A stretch of DNA of 64,000 nucleotides from Pseudomonas versuta (GCF_001294575.1 NZ_CP012676.1:4190001-4254000); one strand, 5' to 3'; numbered from the stretch's first letter, positions 9,858-20,988 are shown. Translations and numbers: made by a program. The notes: generated by a model not told the origin, from the sequence alone.

Positions 9858-10652
9858 ATGAGCGACAAGACTGAACACGACCAGCCGATGCCGCTGGTAT
9901 CGCACCTGACCGAGCTGCGCACCCGCCTGCTGCGCTGCATCGCCGCGATTTTTCTGATCTTCATCGGGTTGTTCGCCTTCACCCAGCAGATCTACACCCT
10001 GGTTTCCACGCCGTTGCGTGAATACCTGCCGGTGGGTGCCACGATGATCGCCACCGACGTGGCATCGCCGTTCCTCACGCCGCTCAAGCTGACCATGATG
10101 GTGTCGCTGTTTATTGCGATTCCGGTGATCCTGCACCAGATCTGGGGCTTTATCGCACCCGGCCTGTACAAGCACGAAAAGCGCATTGCCGTACCGCTGC
10201 TGGTTTCCAGCATCTTCCTGTTCTACGCCGGCATGGCGTTCGCCTACTTCCTGGTGTTCCCGCTGGTGTTCAAGTTCTTTGCCGCCGCGACACCGGAAGG
10301 CGTCGCCATGATGACCGACATCAGCAGCTACCTTGATTTCGTCATGACCCTGTTTTTTGCCTTTGGCGTGGCCTTTGAAATCCCGGTGGCAGTGGTGCTG
10401 CTGGTATGGATCGGCATTGTCGACGTCAAATACCTGCGCAAGATCCGGCCGTACGTGATCATCGGCTGCTTCGTGGTGGGCATGATTCTGACGCCGCCGG
10501 ACATCTTCTCCCAGACCCTGCTGGCAATCCCGATGTGGATGCTGTTTGAAATCGGCATTCTGTTTGGCAGCCTGATCAGCAAAAACAAACGTGGCGATCA
10601 CCCGGACGAGCAGCCTGGCAGCGACGCCCAGCCGCCAGCACCGCAAGCGTGA
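9858..10652 (+). CDS. tatC: Twin-arginine translocase subunit TatC
   Basis: A 264-residue polytopic core of the Tat translocase with six predicted membrane helices. Family signatures are [12 protein letters not shown] at the cytoplasmic N-terminus and [27 protein letters not shown]. The run [12 protein letters not shown] also fits. The hydrophilic C-terminus ends at TGA overlapping the GTG of rsmE. Transcriptional and translational coupling with rsmE is likely. Confidence 0.97.
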   Translation: MSDKTEHDQPMPLVSHLTELRTRLLRCIAAIFLIFIGLFAFTQQIYTLVSTPLREYLPVGATMIATDVASPFLTPLKLTMMVSLFIAIPVILHQIWGFIAPGLYKHEKRIAVPLLVSSIFLFYAGMAFAYFLVFPLVFKFFAAATPEGVAMMTDISSYLDFVMTLFFAFGVAFEIPVAVVLLVWIGIVDVKYLRKIRPYVIIGCFVVGMILTPPDIFSQTLLAIPMWMLFEIGILFGSLISKNKRGDHPDEQPGSDAQPPAPQA

Positions 10653-11359
10653 ACCTGCTGCTCCTCGAAGAGGCTGATTTCATTGCCACCGACCGCGTGA
10701 TCCTGCGCGACCGGCGTCTGACCCACATGCAGGACGTTCACCGCGCCGCCGTAGGCGACAGCCTGCGGGTCGGGCGCATCGGCGGGTTGATGGGCAGCGC
10801 CGAACTGGTACGCCTTGAGGCCAAGGAAGCCGAACTGGTTATCCACAGCCTCGACCAGCCACCGCCCGAGAAACTTCCCCTGACCCTGTTACTGGCCTTG
10901 CCACGCCCGAAAATGCTGCGCCGGGTGCTGCAAACTGTCGCCTCGATGGGCGTGCCGAAAGTGGTGTTGGTCAACAGTTACCGGGTCGAAAAGAGTTTTT
11001 GGCAGACGCCGTTCCTGGGACCTGAAGCGATTCGTGAACAGCTGATTCTGGGGCTCGAGCAGTCCCGCGATAGCGTGTTGCCTGAAATCGTCATCGAAAA
11101 ACGCTTCAAACCGTTTGTCGAAGACCGCCTGCCACAGCTGGTCGAAGGCACATTGGGCCTGGTTGGCCACCCGGGTGATTACCCCCCTTGCCCGCGCGGC
11201 CTGAGTGAACCGGTGACCCTGGCCATCGGTCCGGAAGGCGGCTGGATCCCTTACGAAATCGACCTGCTGGCCAAAGCCGGCCTGCAACCGGTGCAACTCG
11301 GCGCCCGCATATTGCGGGTCGAAACTGCCGTCACCGCCCTTCTCGCCCGGCTGTTCTGA
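10649..11359 (+). CDS. rsmE: 16S rRNA (uracil-1498-N3)-methyltransferase RsmE
   Basis: A 236-residue SPOUT-class methyltransferase that methylates U1498 of 16S rRNA. An N-terminal PUA-like domain ([17 protein letters not shown]) precedes the knotted domain with AIGPEGGW and [12 protein letters not shown], the SAM-binding loops. The GTG start overlaps the tatC stop by four bases. It is the last gene of the long co-directional run that starts at ubiE. A large inverted repeat follows. Confidence 0.95.
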   Translation: MNLLLLEEADFIATDRVILRDRRLTHMQDVHRAAVGDSLRVGRIGGLMGSAELVRLEAKEAELVIHSLDQPPPEKLPLTLLLALPRPKMLRRVLQTVASMGVPKVVLVNSYRVEKSFWQTPFLGPEAIREQLILGLEQSRDSVLPEIVIEKRFKPFVEDRLPQLVEGTLGLVGHPGDYPPCPRGLSEPVTLAIGPEGGWIPYEIDLLAKAGLQPVQLGARILRVETAVTALLARLF

Positions 11360-11369
11360 CACCGGCCAC

Positions 11370-11472
11370 GTAGTCGCTGACGAGGTAGGAGGCTGCGATG
11401 GACGGCGCAGCAGGCCCCGGGGTTGAAGGCCCTGCGGCCCTTATCGCAGCCTCGTACCTCGTCAGCGGCTAC
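11370..11472. repeat. Long palindrome, 30-base arms with two mismatches
   Basis: Left arm GTAGTCGCTGACGAGGTA... (11370-11399) pairs with ...TACCTCGTCAGCGGCTAC (11443-11472). The inner part is GGCTGCGAT/ATCGCAGCC. It is one of three GTAG..CTAC-bounded palindromes in the window and lies between rsmE and the chemoreceptor gene. It could act as a transcript end for rsmE. Confidence 0.75.
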
Positions 11473-11624
11473 AGGGTTGTGCCATAGCACTTGCGACCTG
11501 CATCACACATTCAGTACCCGCCCTACAGTTCTGCTCCCGCGCGCCGATGCCCTGTTACCCATAAAGACCGTAAAGCGATGGTCTGCTTGGCGTCTTGCGA
11601 TCTGCGCCGTAAAGGAGCCTCACC

Positions 11625-13541
11625 ATGTACCGTCAACTGGCCCGACTGCTCGGCAACATCAGCGTTAACCGCAAACTGAGTCTCGGGTTTGGGCTGGTGC
11701 TGGTTTTAACAGTGCTGATTACTGCTACCGGTTGGAGGGGGCTGGTTTCGGTGATCGACCGCGGCGACAAGCTGGCCAACATCTCAAAGATCATCGGGTT
11801 GACCAAGGACCTGCGAATTGCGCGCCTGGACTATGAGCGGGACAAGGGTGAGAAAGGCAACGCAGAGGTAAATGAGCAACTGGCCGCACTGGACCAGGCG
11901 CTACAGCTTTCGCACAAGCAGCTCACCGATCAGGCGGAGCTGGCACTGGTCGAGCAACAACTCAGCGCAGTGGCTGAATACAAACGGGCGTTCGCCGATT
12001 CCGGCCTGGCCATTCAGGCTCGCGAAGCCAGCCGTGCACAGCTCGGCAGTACGGCTGACAGTGCCGTTGCCAGCGTTGCAGAAGTCGAAAAAGCTTTGCT
12101 GCAAGGCGACAGCCTGGCGCAGTTCAACAGCGTGATTCAACTGGGAAAATTGCTGCAACAAGCCCGGTTCCAGGTGCGTGGCTACACCTATAGCGCCAAC
12201 CCCGAAGCCGGGCAGCCGGCTCTGGACGCCATCGACAATGCACTCAAAGAGCTCGACAGCCTGCCCGCCAGACTCCCCGAAGAACACCTCACCCGCATGC
12301 AGCAAGCCAAGCAAGCAATGCAAAACTATCGGACAGCCGTGACCGCCTATGGCGATGCTCAAGTCGATAACGCCCGGGCGCTGACGCGCATGCAGCTGCA
12401 GGGCAGCGCCCTGATCGATCTGAGCCAGAAACTTTCAACGCTGCAAACTGCAAAACGCGACCAGGACAGCCAACAGGCCCAAATCCTGCTCTTCAGCTGT
12501 GCGTTGCTGGCGCTGATACTGGGCATCATTGCTGCCTGGGTCATTACCCGACAGATCGTCATACCGCTTCAGCGCACGCTCAAAACCGTTGAGTCGATCG
12601 CCTCAGGCGACCTGAGCCATGACATTCAGACCGATCGCCGCGACGAATTGGGCCAGCTACAGCAAGCGATCCAAAGGATGACCCGCAGTCTGCGCGAGCT
12701 GATTGGCGGAATCAGCGATGGCATAACCCAGATTGCCAGCGCCGCCGAACAACTCTCGGCCGTGACCGAACAAACCAGCGCCGGGGTCAACAGCCAGAAA
12801 GTCGAAACCGATCAAGTGGCTACCGCCATGCACGAAATGGCGGCAACCGTGCAGGAGGTGGCACGCAATGCCGAAGAGGCATCAGAAGCCGCCGTTGTCG
12901 CCGACCAGCAAGCCCGCGAGGGTGACAAAGTGGTCGGCGAGGCAATTGCCCAGATCGAGAAACTGGCGGTCGAAGTGGGGCAGTCCTCCGAGGCCATGGA
13001 CCACCTCAAGCGTGAAAGCGACAAGATTGGCAGCGTGCTCGATGTCATCAAGTCTGTCGCCCAACAAACCAACCTGCTGGCGCTCAATGCCGCCATTGAG
13101 GCCGCACGGGCCGGTGAAGCAGGACGCGGTTTTGCGGTGGTTGCCGACGAGGTGCGCAGCCTGGCGCAACGTACGCAAAAATCCACAGAGGAGATTGAAG
13201 CGCTGATTGAGGGCCTGCAGAGCGGCACCCGGCAAGCCTCCAGCAGCATGGACAGCAGTCGCACCCTGACCCATAGCAGCGTTGAACTCACCCGCCGCGC
13301 AGGCGAAGCCCTGGGCAGTATTACGCGCACGGTCTCGACCATTCAGGGCATGAATCAACAGATCGCCGCGGCAGCCGAACAGCAAAGCGCCGTGGCTGAA
13401 GAGATTAATCGCAGCGTACTGAATGTGCGTGATGTGTCAGAGCAAACGGCGGCGGCCAGTGAAGAGACGGCAGCGTCCAGCACTGAGCTGGCCCGCCTGG
13501 GAACGCATCTTCAAACGCTGGTGGGGCGCTTCAAGGTATGA
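11625..13541 (+). CDS. mcpK: Methyl-accepting chemotaxis protein, HBM sensor (McpK-like)
   Basis: A 638-residue transmembrane chemoreceptor. Membrane helices lie at about 18-38 and 286-308. They enclose a ~245-residue all-helical periplasmic domain of the size of helical bimodular (HBM) sensors. A HAMP domain follows at about 309-360. The signalling hairpin tip ([20 protein letters not shown]) is near 485-502. There is no C-terminal CheR pentapeptide. Its position after tatABC-rsmE matches P. aeruginosa PA5072, described as McpK, a 2-oxoglutarate receptor. The symbol rests on that synteny and architecture, and the ligand is not proved. GGAG lies before the ATG. Confidence 0.8.
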   Translation: MYRQLARLLGNISVNRKLSLGFGLVLVLTVLITATGWRGLVSVIDRGDKLANISKIIGLTKDLRIARLDYERDKGEKGNAEVNEQLAALDQALQLSHKQLTDQAELALVEQQLSAVAEYKRAFADSGLAIQAREASRAQLGSTADSAVASVAEVEKALLQGDSLAQFNSVIQLGKLLQQARFQVRGYTYSANPEAGQPALDAIDNALKELDSLPARLPEEHLTRMQQAKQAMQNYRTAVTAYGDAQVDNARALTRMQLQGSALIDLSQKLSTLQTAKRDQDSQQAQILLFSCALLALILGIIAAWVITRQIVIPLQRTLKTVESIASGDLSHDIQTDRRDELGQLQQAIQRMTRSLRELIGGISDGITQIASAAEQLSAVTEQTSAGVNSQKVETDQVATAMHEMAATVQEVARNAEEASEAAVVADQQAREGDKVVGEAIAQIEKLAVEVGQSSEAMDHLKRESDKIGSVLDVIKSVAQQTNLLALNAAIEAARAGEAGRGFAVVADEVRSLAQRTQKSTEEIEALIEGLQSGTRQASSSMDSSRTLTHSSVELTRRAGEALGSITRTVSTIQGMNQQIAAAAEQQSAVAEEINRSVLNVRDVSEQTAAASEETAASSTELARLGTHLQTLVGRFKV

Positions 13542-13546
13542 AGGAT

Positions 13547-13620
13547 CTGTAGGCGCGAGCTGGCTCGCGAGCTCTTCGCAGCGATTTAGAAAAAGCTCGC
13601 GAGCCAGCTCGCTCCTACAG
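13547..13620. repeat. REPIN (paired REP), convergent gene ends
   Basis: CTGTAGGCGCGAGCTGGCTC... (13547-13573) and its inverse ending GCTCGCTCCTACAG (13594-13620) differ by one base over 27. It fills the gap between the convergent chemoreceptor and ABC transporter genes and probably serves as a shared transcript end. Confidence 0.8.
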
Positions 13621-13622
13621 GG

Positions 13623-14357
13623 TTACAGCACCTGGCGCAGAAACGCCTGGGCCCGCAGGTCTTTGGGCGAGTTGAAGAAGTCTTCCGGGGCGGAATCCTC
13701 CAACAGTTTGCCGTGGTCAAAGAACAGCACGCGATTGGCCACTTCACGGGCAAAACCCATCTCATGGGTCACGCAGACCATGGTCATGCCTTCGCGGGCC
13801 AGGGTCTTCATCACGTCCAGTACTTCGCCGACCATTTCCGGGTCTAGCGCCGAGGTCGGTTCGTCGAACAGCATCACCTTGGGCTCCATCGCCAGCGCAC
13901 GGGCAATCGCCACGCGCTGCTGCTGGCCGCCCGAGAGCCGCGACGGGTACTCATTGGCCTTCTGCCCGATTCCGACCTTCTCCAGCAACGCACGGGCTTT
14001 GGCTTCACGCTCGGCCTTGCCGCGCTTGCGCACGACCTTCTGCGCCAGGCACAGGTTTTCGAGCACGGTCATGTGCGGGAACAGGTTGAAATGCTGGAAC
14101 ACCATGCCGACTTCACGCCGATAAGCGTTTACGTCAGTTTTCGGGTTGGCCAGGTCCAGGCCGTCGATGCTGACCGAACCGGAGTCGAATTCTTCCAGCC
14201 CGTTCAGGCAGCGCAGAAAGGTCGATTTACCCGAACCCGAAGGCCCTATCACCACCAGCACTTCGCCTTTGGCGACTGTGGTGCTGACATTGTCTACCGC
14301 GCGGACGATCTGCCCGCGGGTATCGAAGACTTTTACCAGTTCGCGAACTTCAATCAC
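13623..14357 (-). CDS. Polar amino-acid ABC transporter, ATP-binding protein
   Basis: A 244-residue ATPase of the GlnQ/HisP class, energising import through the adjacent permease. Walker A is GPSGSGKS, the signature is LSGGQQQR, Walker B is [13 protein letters not shown] and the H-loop is VCVTHEMGF. The GTG at 14357 is preferred, since GGAGG lies ten bases before it and it overlaps the permease by the usual eight bases. An ATG at 14378 would add seven residues. The substrate cannot be told from the ATPase. Related systems carry glutamine, glutamate or basic amino acids. Confidence 0.92.
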   Translation of the reverse strand: MIEVRELVKVFDTRGQIVRAVDNVSTTVAKGEVLVVIGPSGSGKSTFLRCLNGLEEFDSGSVSIDGLDLANPKTDVNAYRREVGMVFQHFNLFPHMTVLENLCLAQKVVRKRGKAEREAKARALLEKVGIGQKANEYPSRLSGGQQQRVAIARALAMEPKVMLFDEPTSALDPEMVGEVLDVMKTLAREGMTMVCVTHEMGFAREVANRVLFFDHGKLLEDSAPEDFFNSPKDLRAQAFLRQVL

Positions 14358-15312
14358 TTTGCGCAAGCCTCCGCTCAAGCCGGCTGGCCAAATGCGACAG
14401 CGGCAGGTTGATCAACAGGTACAGGCCCGCCACGCAGAACAGGATTTCGAACGGCGAAAACGAAGTGGTGATGACTTCACGGCCGCTTTTAAGCAGCTCG
14501 GTAATCGCAATCACCGACACCAGAGAGGTGTCTTTTACCAGACTGATAAATTGCCCGGCCAACGGCGGCAGTACGCGCTTGAAGGCCTGCGGCAGTACCA
14601 CGTGGCGCATCGACTGGCTGGCATTGAGGCCCAGCGAGCGCGCCGCCTCGTCTTGCCCGCGGGCGATGGACTGCACGCCCGAGCGTATGATTTCGGCCAC
14701 ATACGCACCGGTAAACAGCGACAGCGCGGCAATACCGGCAAATTCGCGGGACAGGTTGAGCACGGTGCCAATAAAGAAGTAGAAGATAAAAATCTGTACC
14801 AGCAGCGGTGTGCCACGCACCAGTTCGACGTACAGGGTCGAAAGATCGCGCAGGGTCGGGTTTTTCGACAACCGGCACAGCCCTGTGGCCAGACCGATCA
14901 GCAAGCCCAACACACCCGATACCAGCGACAGCCAGACGGTGGTCCACAAGCCCCAAAGCAGCGGCCCAGCTGCCCAATGACGATTGACGCCCACCACGTC
15001 GCCTTCGGCCACATCGTCGCCCTCGGCCAATTGCAGGCTGTTGTCGGCAACGGTCAGACGCTGTTCAGCGCCATCATCGCCTTTCAATACCACTTCGGTG
15101 TTGTCGCCCTTGCGCACCAGCTCAATCACGGTCGAAGTTTCTGCTGCCCGCTGGGCTTCTTCAGCCTGGTAGGCGAAGTACTGCGGGACACGATTCCAGC
15201 GCCATTCGTAGGACATCAGCGAGGTGGCGTAGTACAAACCGCCCGCCAGACCGATGAGCACCAGCACGGTCAATACATGCCAGGGCCACTGGGGTTTTTT
15301 CTGTTTGATCAC
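14350..15312 (-). CDS. Polar amino-acid ABC transporter, permease
   Basis: A 320-residue inner-membrane permease of the HisM/GlnP type. The EAA loop ([20 protein letters not shown]) that contacts the ATPase is intact. Between the first helix (about 12-32) and the second (about 118-140) is an unusually long hydrophilic loop of roughly 80 residues ([19 protein letters not shown]). It is longer than in most members but is a recurring feature of this subgroup. A single permease gene implies a homodimer. It lies 99 bases downstream of the binding-protein gene, separated by a REP palindrome. Confidence 0.92.
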   Translation of the reverse strand: MIKQKKPQWPWHVLTVLVLIGLAGGLYYATSLMSYEWRWNRVPQYFAYQAEEAQRAAETSTVIELVRKGDNTEVVLKGDDGAEQRLTVADNSLQLAEGDDVAEGDVVGVNRHWAAGPLLWGLWTTVWLSLVSGVLGLLIGLATGLCRLSKNPTLRDLSTLYVELVRGTPLLVQIFIFYFFIGTVLNLSREFAGIAALSLFTGAYVAEIIRSGVQSIARGQDEAARSLGLNASQSMRHVVLPQAFKRVLPPLAGQFISLVKDTSLVSVIAITELLKSGREVITTSFSPFEILFCVAGLYLLINLPLSHLASRLERRLAQSD

Positions 15313-15348
15313 TTTCAGGTTCCACGTTTTGTGTCGCTAGGGAGGCCG

Positions 15349-15402
15349 TCAATCGCGAGCAAGCTCGCTCCTACAGGGGATAACGCCAATGCTCGCGATT
15401 GA
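15349..15402. repeat. REP palindrome inside the ABC operon
   Basis: TCAATCGCGAGCA (15349-15361) and TGCTCGCGATTGA (15390-15402) are perfect 13-base arms, with GCTCGCTCCTACAGG between. It stands between the binding-protein gene and the permease gene on the same strand. There it could hold back 3'-to-5' decay and keep binding-protein message in excess. Confidence 0.75.
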
Positions 15403-15411
15403 AAAACAGCC

Positions 15412-16209
15412 TTATTCCATGTCCTTGAGCCAGGCAGTGTCTTTGAACCACTTGTCATGGATGCGATCGTAGGTGCCGTCTTCGTGGATCTGGTGCAGGA
15501 AGTTGTTGATGTAGTTGATGCTGTCGTAGTCGCCTTTCTTCAGACCAAAGGCCAGCGGCTCGTAGGTGAATGGCTTGTCGAGGAACACCAGCTTGCCGTT
15601 ACCGAACTTGTTGACTGCCACAACGTTGTAAGGCGCGTCGTAGATAAACGCATCAGCCTTGCCGTTGACCACGTCCAGTACCGCTTCCGGTTCGTTGTCG
15701 TAACCGTGGTACTGGGCTTTGGACATCAGTTTGCGGGCGACGATTTCACCCGTGGTGCCGATCTTCGAAGTCAGGCGGTATTGCGGGTCGTTCAGGTCTT
15801 TGTAGGATTTGACCTTGTCTTCCAGCTCCTTGCGAATTAGCAGGGTCTGGCCCACAACAATGAAGGGTTCGCTGAAATTGAGGCGCAGGTTGCGCTCCTG
15901 GGTCAGGGTCATGCCGCTGCCGATCATGTCGAACTTGTTGGTCATCAGGGCCGGGATGATGCCGTCATAGCCGGTGGACACCAGTTCCAGTTTGACGCCC
16001 ATGGACTTGGCCATGGCTTTGAGCAGATCGACTTCGAAGCCAATGATCTGACCGCGTTTATTGGTCATTTCGAACGGCATGTAGGTCGGGTCCATGCCCA
16101 CTTTCAACGTACCGCGCTTGACCGCGTCCTCGATTGCGCCTGCATGAGCGGCGCTCACCGCCAGCAGTGCAGTGACACCACACAGCAGTTTTGACAGAAA
16201 CTTCTTCAT
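15412..16209 (-). CDS. Periplasmic amino-acid-binding protein of ABC importer
   Basis: A 265-residue family 3 solute-binding protein. The signal peptide is MKKFLSKLLCGVTALLAVSAAHA, cut before GAIEDA. The mature protein has the PBPb signatures GTLKVGMDPTYMPFEM, GQIIGFEVDLLKAMA and DMIGSGMTLTQERNLRLNFS. ATG 16209 is chosen because GGAG lies six bases upstream. Two in-frame codons just before it are too close to that site. It is the first gene of the operon with permease and ATPase. The ligand is probably a polar amino acid but is not resolved. Confidence 0.92.
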   Translation of the reverse strand: MKKFLSKLLCGVTALLAVSAAHAGAIEDAVKRGTLKVGMDPTYMPFEMTNKRGQIIGFEVDLLKAMAKSMGVKLELVSTGYDGIIPALMTNKFDMIGSGMTLTQERNLRLNFSEPFIVVGQTLLIRKELEDKVKSYKDLNDPQYRLTSKIGTTGEIVARKLMSKAQYHGYDNEPEAVLDVVNGKADAFIYDAPYNVVAVNKFGNGKLVFLDKPFTYEPLAFGLKKGDYDSINYINNFLHQIHEDGTYDRIHDKWFKDTAWLKDME

Positions 16210-16363
16210 CATCAACTCCCCCTCGACCTGCTTATAAAGGTGTTGGCCAACGGCCGGCCCGATTCAAAAAGCCAATAAAGCCGGGCACTCACCCATTCGG
16301 AGACGGATGCTAACTCACAGAGGGGTTATGAGACGAGTTTTGAGATAGAAAAGCGTGACAGGC

Positions 16364-16374
16364 GGGGGGGGGGG
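16364..16374 (+). repeat. Run of 11 guanines
   Basis: A homopolymer of 11 G lies in the 270-base gap between the divergent binding-protein promoter side and the opgH 3' end. It is the longest homopolymer noticed in the window. It could vary by slippage or be a sequencing artefact. No gene spans it. Confidence 0.85.
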
Positions 16375-16391
16375 TGCTGGCAGGGAGTGAT

Positions 16392-16463
16392 CTGTGGGGG
16401 GCCGGCTTGCCGGCGATACGGCCCGGGCTATCGCGGGCAAGCCCGCTCCTGCAAAAGCAGGAG
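16392..16463. repeat. Composite REP element
   Basis: GGGCCGGCTTGCCGGCGATA and its partner TATCGCGGGCAAGCCCGCTC are followed by a small hairpin CTCCTGC-AAAA-GCAGGAG (16446-16463). It lies after the opgH stop, read on the minus strand, and may be the operon's transcript end. Confidence 0.65.
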
Positions 16464-16481
16464 CAGGCTGCTCACGTCAGA

Positions 16482-19034
16482 TCAAGCAGCAGGTTGTAAT
16501 GGCAACAAGGGTGCGTGAGGGTCAGCTGCGACCGATTCACGCCAGGCGTTCAACCAGTCTTCGTGACCTTCGCTCCACACCAGCTCATGCAGGCGCGCCA
16601 GTGCAACAGGGTCGCTCAACAGCGCCATGCGCTCATTGTTGTTCAGACCCTGAGGTCCGACCTTGATTGCATGGCGCACGCGCTCGGCCCGCAACCATTC
16701 AATCGGTTCGGCCTCACGGTGACGCGAAGTTGCCAGGCCACAGGCCAAGGCATTCTGCTGCGGATCAACTACGGCCCGGACAAAGCCGTCATGCAGCGCG
16801 CGGTAGCGGTTCTCATGGGTGTACTCGGCAGTAGCCGACAACTCACGTGGCGGTGCGTATTCCTCAGGAATCAGGAACAGGCTTTCGTCACGGGACTTGA
16901 GGCCCAGCTTGACCCGGCTGGAAATCACCGACACCGGAATCGACAGCATCAGCGAACCGACAATCGGCACCAGCCACCACAGGAAGCTTGGGTTCAACCA
17001 CAGCACCAACGCAGCCCAGGCCGCACCCAGAAGGGTTTGCGGGCCATGCCGGCGTACGGCTTCGCTCCATGGCGTGGAGTCGTCGTCGCGTTGTGGCGAG
17101 TTCCAGGTCGCCGCCCAGCCAAGGAATGCAGCCAGTACAAAGCGGGTGTGGAAGATCATGCGCACCGGTGCCAGCAGCATCGAGAACAGCATTTCCAGCA
17201 ACATCGACAACGTGACTTTGAACTTGCCACCAAACTCTTTGGCGCCCTTGGCCCAGATCAGAATGATGCTGAGCAATTTAGGCAGGAACAGCAGCACGAT
17301 GGTGGTCGAAAACAGCGCCACGGCCTTGTCCGGGTGCCATTGTGGCCACAGCGGATAAAGCTGGCGCGGTTCCATGAAGTACTGCGGCTCCATCAGCGTG
17401 TTGACCGCCAGCAGGGCCGTCGACAGCAGCAGGAAGAAGAACCACAACGGCGCCGACAGGTACGACATCACGCCCGTCAGGAACACCGCACGGTGAACCG
17501 GGTGCATGCCCTTGACCAGGAACAGGCGGAAGTTCATCAAGTTGCCGTGACACCAGCGACGGTCACGCTTGAGTTCGTCCAGCAGGTTTGGCGGCAGTTC
17601 TTCATAGCTGCCCGGCAAGTCGTAGGCAATCCATACGCCCCAACCGGCACGACGCATCAATGCGGCTTCAACGAAGTCGTGGGACAGGATCGCCCCCGCA
17701 AAAGCCCCTTTACCCGGCAACGGCGCCAGGGCGCAGTGTTCGATAAAAGGTTGCATGCGGATGATCGCGTTGTGGCCCCAGTAGTGGGATTCACCCAGCT
17801 GCCAGAAGTGCAAACCGGCTGTAAACAGCGGCCCGTATACCCGCGTCGCAAATTGCTGCATCCGCGCATACAGAGTGTCCATGCCCGACGCACGTGGCGC
17901 GGTCTGGATAATGCCGGCGTCTGGCGTGGCTTCCATCAAGCGCACCAGGCTGGTCAGGCATTCGCCGCTCATGACGCTGTCTGCGTCGAGCACCACCATG
18001 TACTTGTAATCACCGCCCCAGCGACGACAGAAGTCGTCCAGGTTGCCGCTCTTACGTTTCACACGGCGACGGCGACGGCGATAGAAAATCCGCCCGAAGC
18101 CTTCTGTTTCGCGGCACACATCCAGCCAGGCCTGTTGTTCGGCGACGCAGATGTCAGGGTCGTTGCTGTCGCTCAGAACAAAGAAGTCGAAGCGATCCAG
18201 ATCACCCGTGGCCGCGACCGATTCGTAGGTAGCCCGCAAGCCCGCAAACACGCGGGTTACGTCTTCGTTACAAATAGGCATGACCAACGCTGTGCGTGCC
18301 TGCTCCGGGATCGGCTCATTGCCGGCACTTTTGCCGGAAATTCGGTATTTGTCATGCCCTGTCAGCAGTTCCAGAAAACCCATCAGGGCCGTCCAGAAAC
18401 CTGCCGACACCCAGCAGAACAGAATCCCGAACAAGATCAGGATGCTGGTCTGCAAGGCATAGGGCAGTACTTGCTGCGCCGTCTGCAGCAACGGCTGGTG
18501 CAGCACTTCTTCGAGGTCGACGAAGGCCCAGCCCTGATACGGCATGATGCCTTTCATGTACCAGCCGGCGACGATGGTTTGACCCAACATCAGGACCAAC
18601 AGGATGTAACGGCGGATCGAACCCACCGTACGCCAGCGGGCCTTGGGCAGCACGCGCTCGTCGATTTGTTGCTTGGGCGGGTTGCTGCGCCCGGTCAAAC
18701 GGCGCCAGCCACGAACCAGGATATTGGTCCGCCACGGTTCGGGTACCACTTTGGTACGACGAATCGGCGGCGTCGCCTTGAGCATCACCCGGCCGCTGGC
18801 GTCGAGGGCGAGCATTTCTGCTTCCTCGAGTTCAGCTGCCGAACTGAGGTTCAGACGCGTGCCCACCGAAGCCTGGGCGGCCTCGGCGGCATCGATGTCG
18901 GTCTGTGCCGACAAACGCGCGTGCAACTCGGCGAACGAGGTGCAGCTCGCCAGTTCGGCGCGCTGCTCATCGTTCAGTGGCAAATGCGCCAGATACTCGC
19001 CGAGCGAGTCTGGCCGGGCTTGAGCATTACTCAT
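16482..19034 (-). CDS. opgH: Osmoregulated periplasmic glucan glucosyltransferase OpgH
   Basis: An 850-residue inner-membrane glycosyltransferase (GT2 type) that makes the linear beta-1,2-glucan backbone from UDP-glucose and passes it to the periplasm. N-terminal cytosolic residues precede two membrane helices. The catalytic loop carries [11 protein letters not shown] (DxD), then [19 protein letters not shown] and [10 protein letters not shown] (QxxRW-type). Several C-terminal helices follow. It overlaps opgG by eight bases, so the two are coupled. Length and motifs are normal for pseudomonads. Confidence 0.96.
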   Translation of the reverse strand: MSNAQARPDSLGEYLAHLPLNDEQRAELASCTSFAELHARLSAQTDIDAAEAAQASVGTRLNLSSAAELEEAEMLALDASGRVMLKATPPIRRTKVVPEPWRTNILVRGWRRLTGRSNPPKQQIDERVLPKARWRTVGSIRRYILLVLMLGQTIVAGWYMKGIMPYQGWAFVDLEEVLHQPLLQTAQQVLPYALQTSILILFGILFCWVSAGFWTALMGFLELLTGHDKYRISGKSAGNEPIPEQARTALVMPICNEDVTRVFAGLRATYESVAATGDLDRFDFFVLSDSNDPDICVAEQQAWLDVCRETEGFGRIFYRRRRRRVKRKSGNLDDFCRRWGGDYKYMVVLDADSVMSGECLTSLVRLMEATPDAGIIQTAPRASGMDTLYARMQQFATRVYGPLFTAGLHFWQLGESHYWGHNAIIRMQPFIEHCALAPLPGKGAFAGAILSHDFVEAALMRRAGWGVWIAYDLPGSYEELPPNLLDELKRDRRWCHGNLMNFRLFLVKGMHPVHRAVFLTGVMSYLSAPLWFFFLLLSTALLAVNTLMEPQYFMEPRQLYPLWPQWHPDKAVALFSTTIVLLFLPKLLSIILIWAKGAKEFGGKFKVTLSMLLEMLFSMLLAPVRMIFHTRFVLAAFLGWAATWNSPQRDDDSTPWSEAVRRHGPQTLLGAAWAALVLWLNPSFLWWLVPIVGSLMLSIPVSVISSRVKLGLKSRDESLFLIPEEYAPPRELSATAEYTHENRYRALHDGFVRAVVDPQQNALACGLATSRHREAEPIEWLRAERVRHAIKVGPQGLNNNERMALLSDPVALARLHELVWSEGHEDWLNAWRESVAADPHAPLLPLQPAA

Positions 19035-20757
19035 CGGCGGGCAACTGGTAGCTCCAGGTCTCAGTCAACACTTTCTCAGTCTTGACCGGTTCCGGCGTGG
19101 CCGGGGCAGCTTCGGCCGCAGGCGCCTTGGCGTCCTTGGCGTTGTGCTCTTGCTTGTCCTTGGCCTTGGCCGCAGCTTTTTCAGCTTTGGTAACAGGGGC
19201 TGCAGGTTTGGCCGCCGGCGTTTCTACATCCTGGACCAGTGCCGCACGCATTTCCGTGGCCTTGCTCGGATCTTTGATTTTCATCCGCAGGGTCAGGCGC
19301 CAGCCTTTGGTCTCAGGGTTGTAGCGCACGCTGTTTTCAACCAGATCGGCATTGTCGCCAACACTGACCTGGCTACGCACGGGTGCATTTTCAGGCAGTT
19401 TCTCAAGCGACGGGCCTTCGAAGTCGACCAGGTACGCCACGCTGCCGTCTGGCTGACGGATCAGGTTGGACTGCTTGACGTCGCCAGTCGAACGCAGGGT
19501 CTGTTTGACCCACGCGCTGTCAGTCGGGTGCAGGGCAGCCTCATCCAGGGTCCAGTGCATGCGGTAAGCGAAATCAAACGGTTTAAGCGGCTCAGGCTGT
19601 TTTTCCGGGCTCCAGAACGCAACGATATTGTCGTTGGTTTCGTCAGCAGTCGGAATTTCCACCAGGTTTACAGTGCCCTTGCCCCAATCGCCTTTTGGCT
19701 CGATCCAGGCGCTTGGGCGCTTGTCGTAGCGGTCGTCGAGGTCTTCATAGTGGCTGAAGTCGCGGCCACGTTGCAGCAAGCCAAAGCCCAGCGGGTTTTC
19801 GACCGAGAAGTTGCTGACCGAAAGATGTTTCGGGTTGTTCAGCGGACGCCAGATCCACTCGCCATTGCCGGCATGGATCGCCAGGCCCGACGAATCGTGC
19901 AGTTCGCGACGGTAGTTGAGGACTTTGGACGGCTGATTGGCGCCGAACAGGTACATGCTGGTCAGCGGAGCGATGCCCAGCTTGCCCACTTTGTCACGCA
20001 GGAACATTTGCGCCTGGACGTCGACCACAGTGTCCATGCCTGGACGCAGGGTAAAGCGGTAAGCACCGGTCGCACGTGGCGAATCGAGCAAGGCGAAAAT
20101 CACCAGATGCTTGTCATTGGGCTTGGGCTTTTCAATCCAGAACTCGGTGAAGCGCGGGAACTCTTCGCCCGATGGCAATGCCGTGTCGATTGCCATGCCA
20201 CGAGCCGACAGACCGTAGATCTGCCCTTTGCCCACTACGCGAAAGTAGCTCGCGCCGAGCATGGTCATGATTTCGTCCTGCTTATCCGCCTTGTTGATCG
20301 GATACAGCACGCGGAAACCGGCCCAGCCGAGATTTTCGGTGGCCTTGGGGTCGAACTTGACGTCACCGAAGGTGAAACGGCTCGGGTCGTACTTGATCTC
20401 TTCGACCTTGGTGGCAGTCACTTCATTGATTTTCACCGGCGTGTCGAAATGCATGCCCTGGTGATAGAAGGACAGTTTGAAAGGGGTTTTATCCCCTGCC
20501 CACTGGGCTTTGTCGCGGTTGAACTGAATCTTTTGATAATCCGCGAACTTCATGTCGCGGAATTCGTTCGGCAGATTACTGCGTGGCGCTTGGTATTTCT
20601 GTTCAGCCAGGGTCTTCGCCTCAGCCGCCACGTCATCCAGACTAAATGCCCACAGTTGACCCGCACCGAACAAGCAAAAGAGCGCAGAGCCCGTCACCAG
20701 TGCGTTGCGCAACCGCTTGGCAGACCTTTTTGGTGCATTAATTGGACTAACAATCAC
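19027..20757 (-). CDS. opgG: Periplasmic glucan biosynthesis protein OpgG
   Basis: A 576-residue periplasmic protein needed to add branches to the glucan made by OpgH. The signal peptide ends LFGAGQLWA before FSLDDV. The mature domain has the family segments [20 protein letters not shown], [23 protein letters not shown] and [12 protein letters not shown]. The GTG start at 20757 is chosen because GAGG lies seven bases before it. A TTG two codons upstream is too close to that site. Near the C-terminus a Lys/Ala/Pro-rich stretch of about 50 residues is followed by a short conserved-looking end ([10 protein letters not shown]). Confidence 0.95.
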   Translation of the reverse strand: MIVSPINAPKRSAKRLRNALVTGSALFCLFGAGQLWAFSLDDVAAEAKTLAEQKYQAPRSNLPNEFRDMKFADYQKIQFNRDKAQWAGDKTPFKLSFYHQGMHFDTPVKINEVTATKVEEIKYDPSRFTFGDVKFDPKATENLGWAGFRVLYPINKADKQDEIMTMLGASYFRVVGKGQIYGLSARGMAIDTALPSGEEFPRFTEFWIEKPKPNDKHLVIFALLDSPRATGAYRFTLRPGMDTVVDVQAQMFLRDKVGKLGIAPLTSMYLFGANQPSKVLNYRRELHDSSGLAIHAGNGEWIWRPLNNPKHLSVSNFSVENPLGFGLLQRGRDFSHYEDLDDRYDKRPSAWIEPKGDWGKGTVNLVEIPTADETNDNIVAFWSPEKQPEPLKPFDFAYRMHWTLDEAALHPTDSAWVKQTLRSTGDVKQSNLIRQPDGSVAYLVDFEGPSLEKLPENAPVRSQVSVGDNADLVENSVRYNPETKGWRLTLRMKIKDPSKATEMRAALVQDVETPAAKPAAPVTKAEKAAAKAKDKQEHNAKDAKAPAAEAAPATPEPVKTEKVLTETWSYQLPADE

Positions 20758-20988
20758 GAGCAAACCTCGCCGAAAACAGATGATGAAACCAACGGCCAGC
20801 GATCTTTATGCCAGGTTGGCGAGCACTCTTCCGACAGCCAAAGGAATGAATGATTCCCCAAGACAGTAGGACAAGACTCTATGTAGCGCAGGATTATCTA
20901 GTAGGCCGCGTTACAACGCATCTAGTCACAGCAAGTATTTCTCGCTAAAACCCCCTGTTTTCGGACGAAAATGCGATTTTTTGAGCTT

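Noticed and set aside
11370..11472. Palindrome considered as a structured RNA or riboswitch
   Set aside because: Related copies lie at two other unrelated sites in the window, which points to a dispersed repeat.
16515..19085. 856-codon open frame on the plus strand opposite opgH
   Set aside because: The His/Arg/Gln-rich translation mirrors the codon use of opgH, and no family is recognisable.
19144..20853. 569-codon plus-strand frame opposite opgG
   Set aside because: It is an antisense shadow. It runs past the opgG start only because the leader lacks stops.
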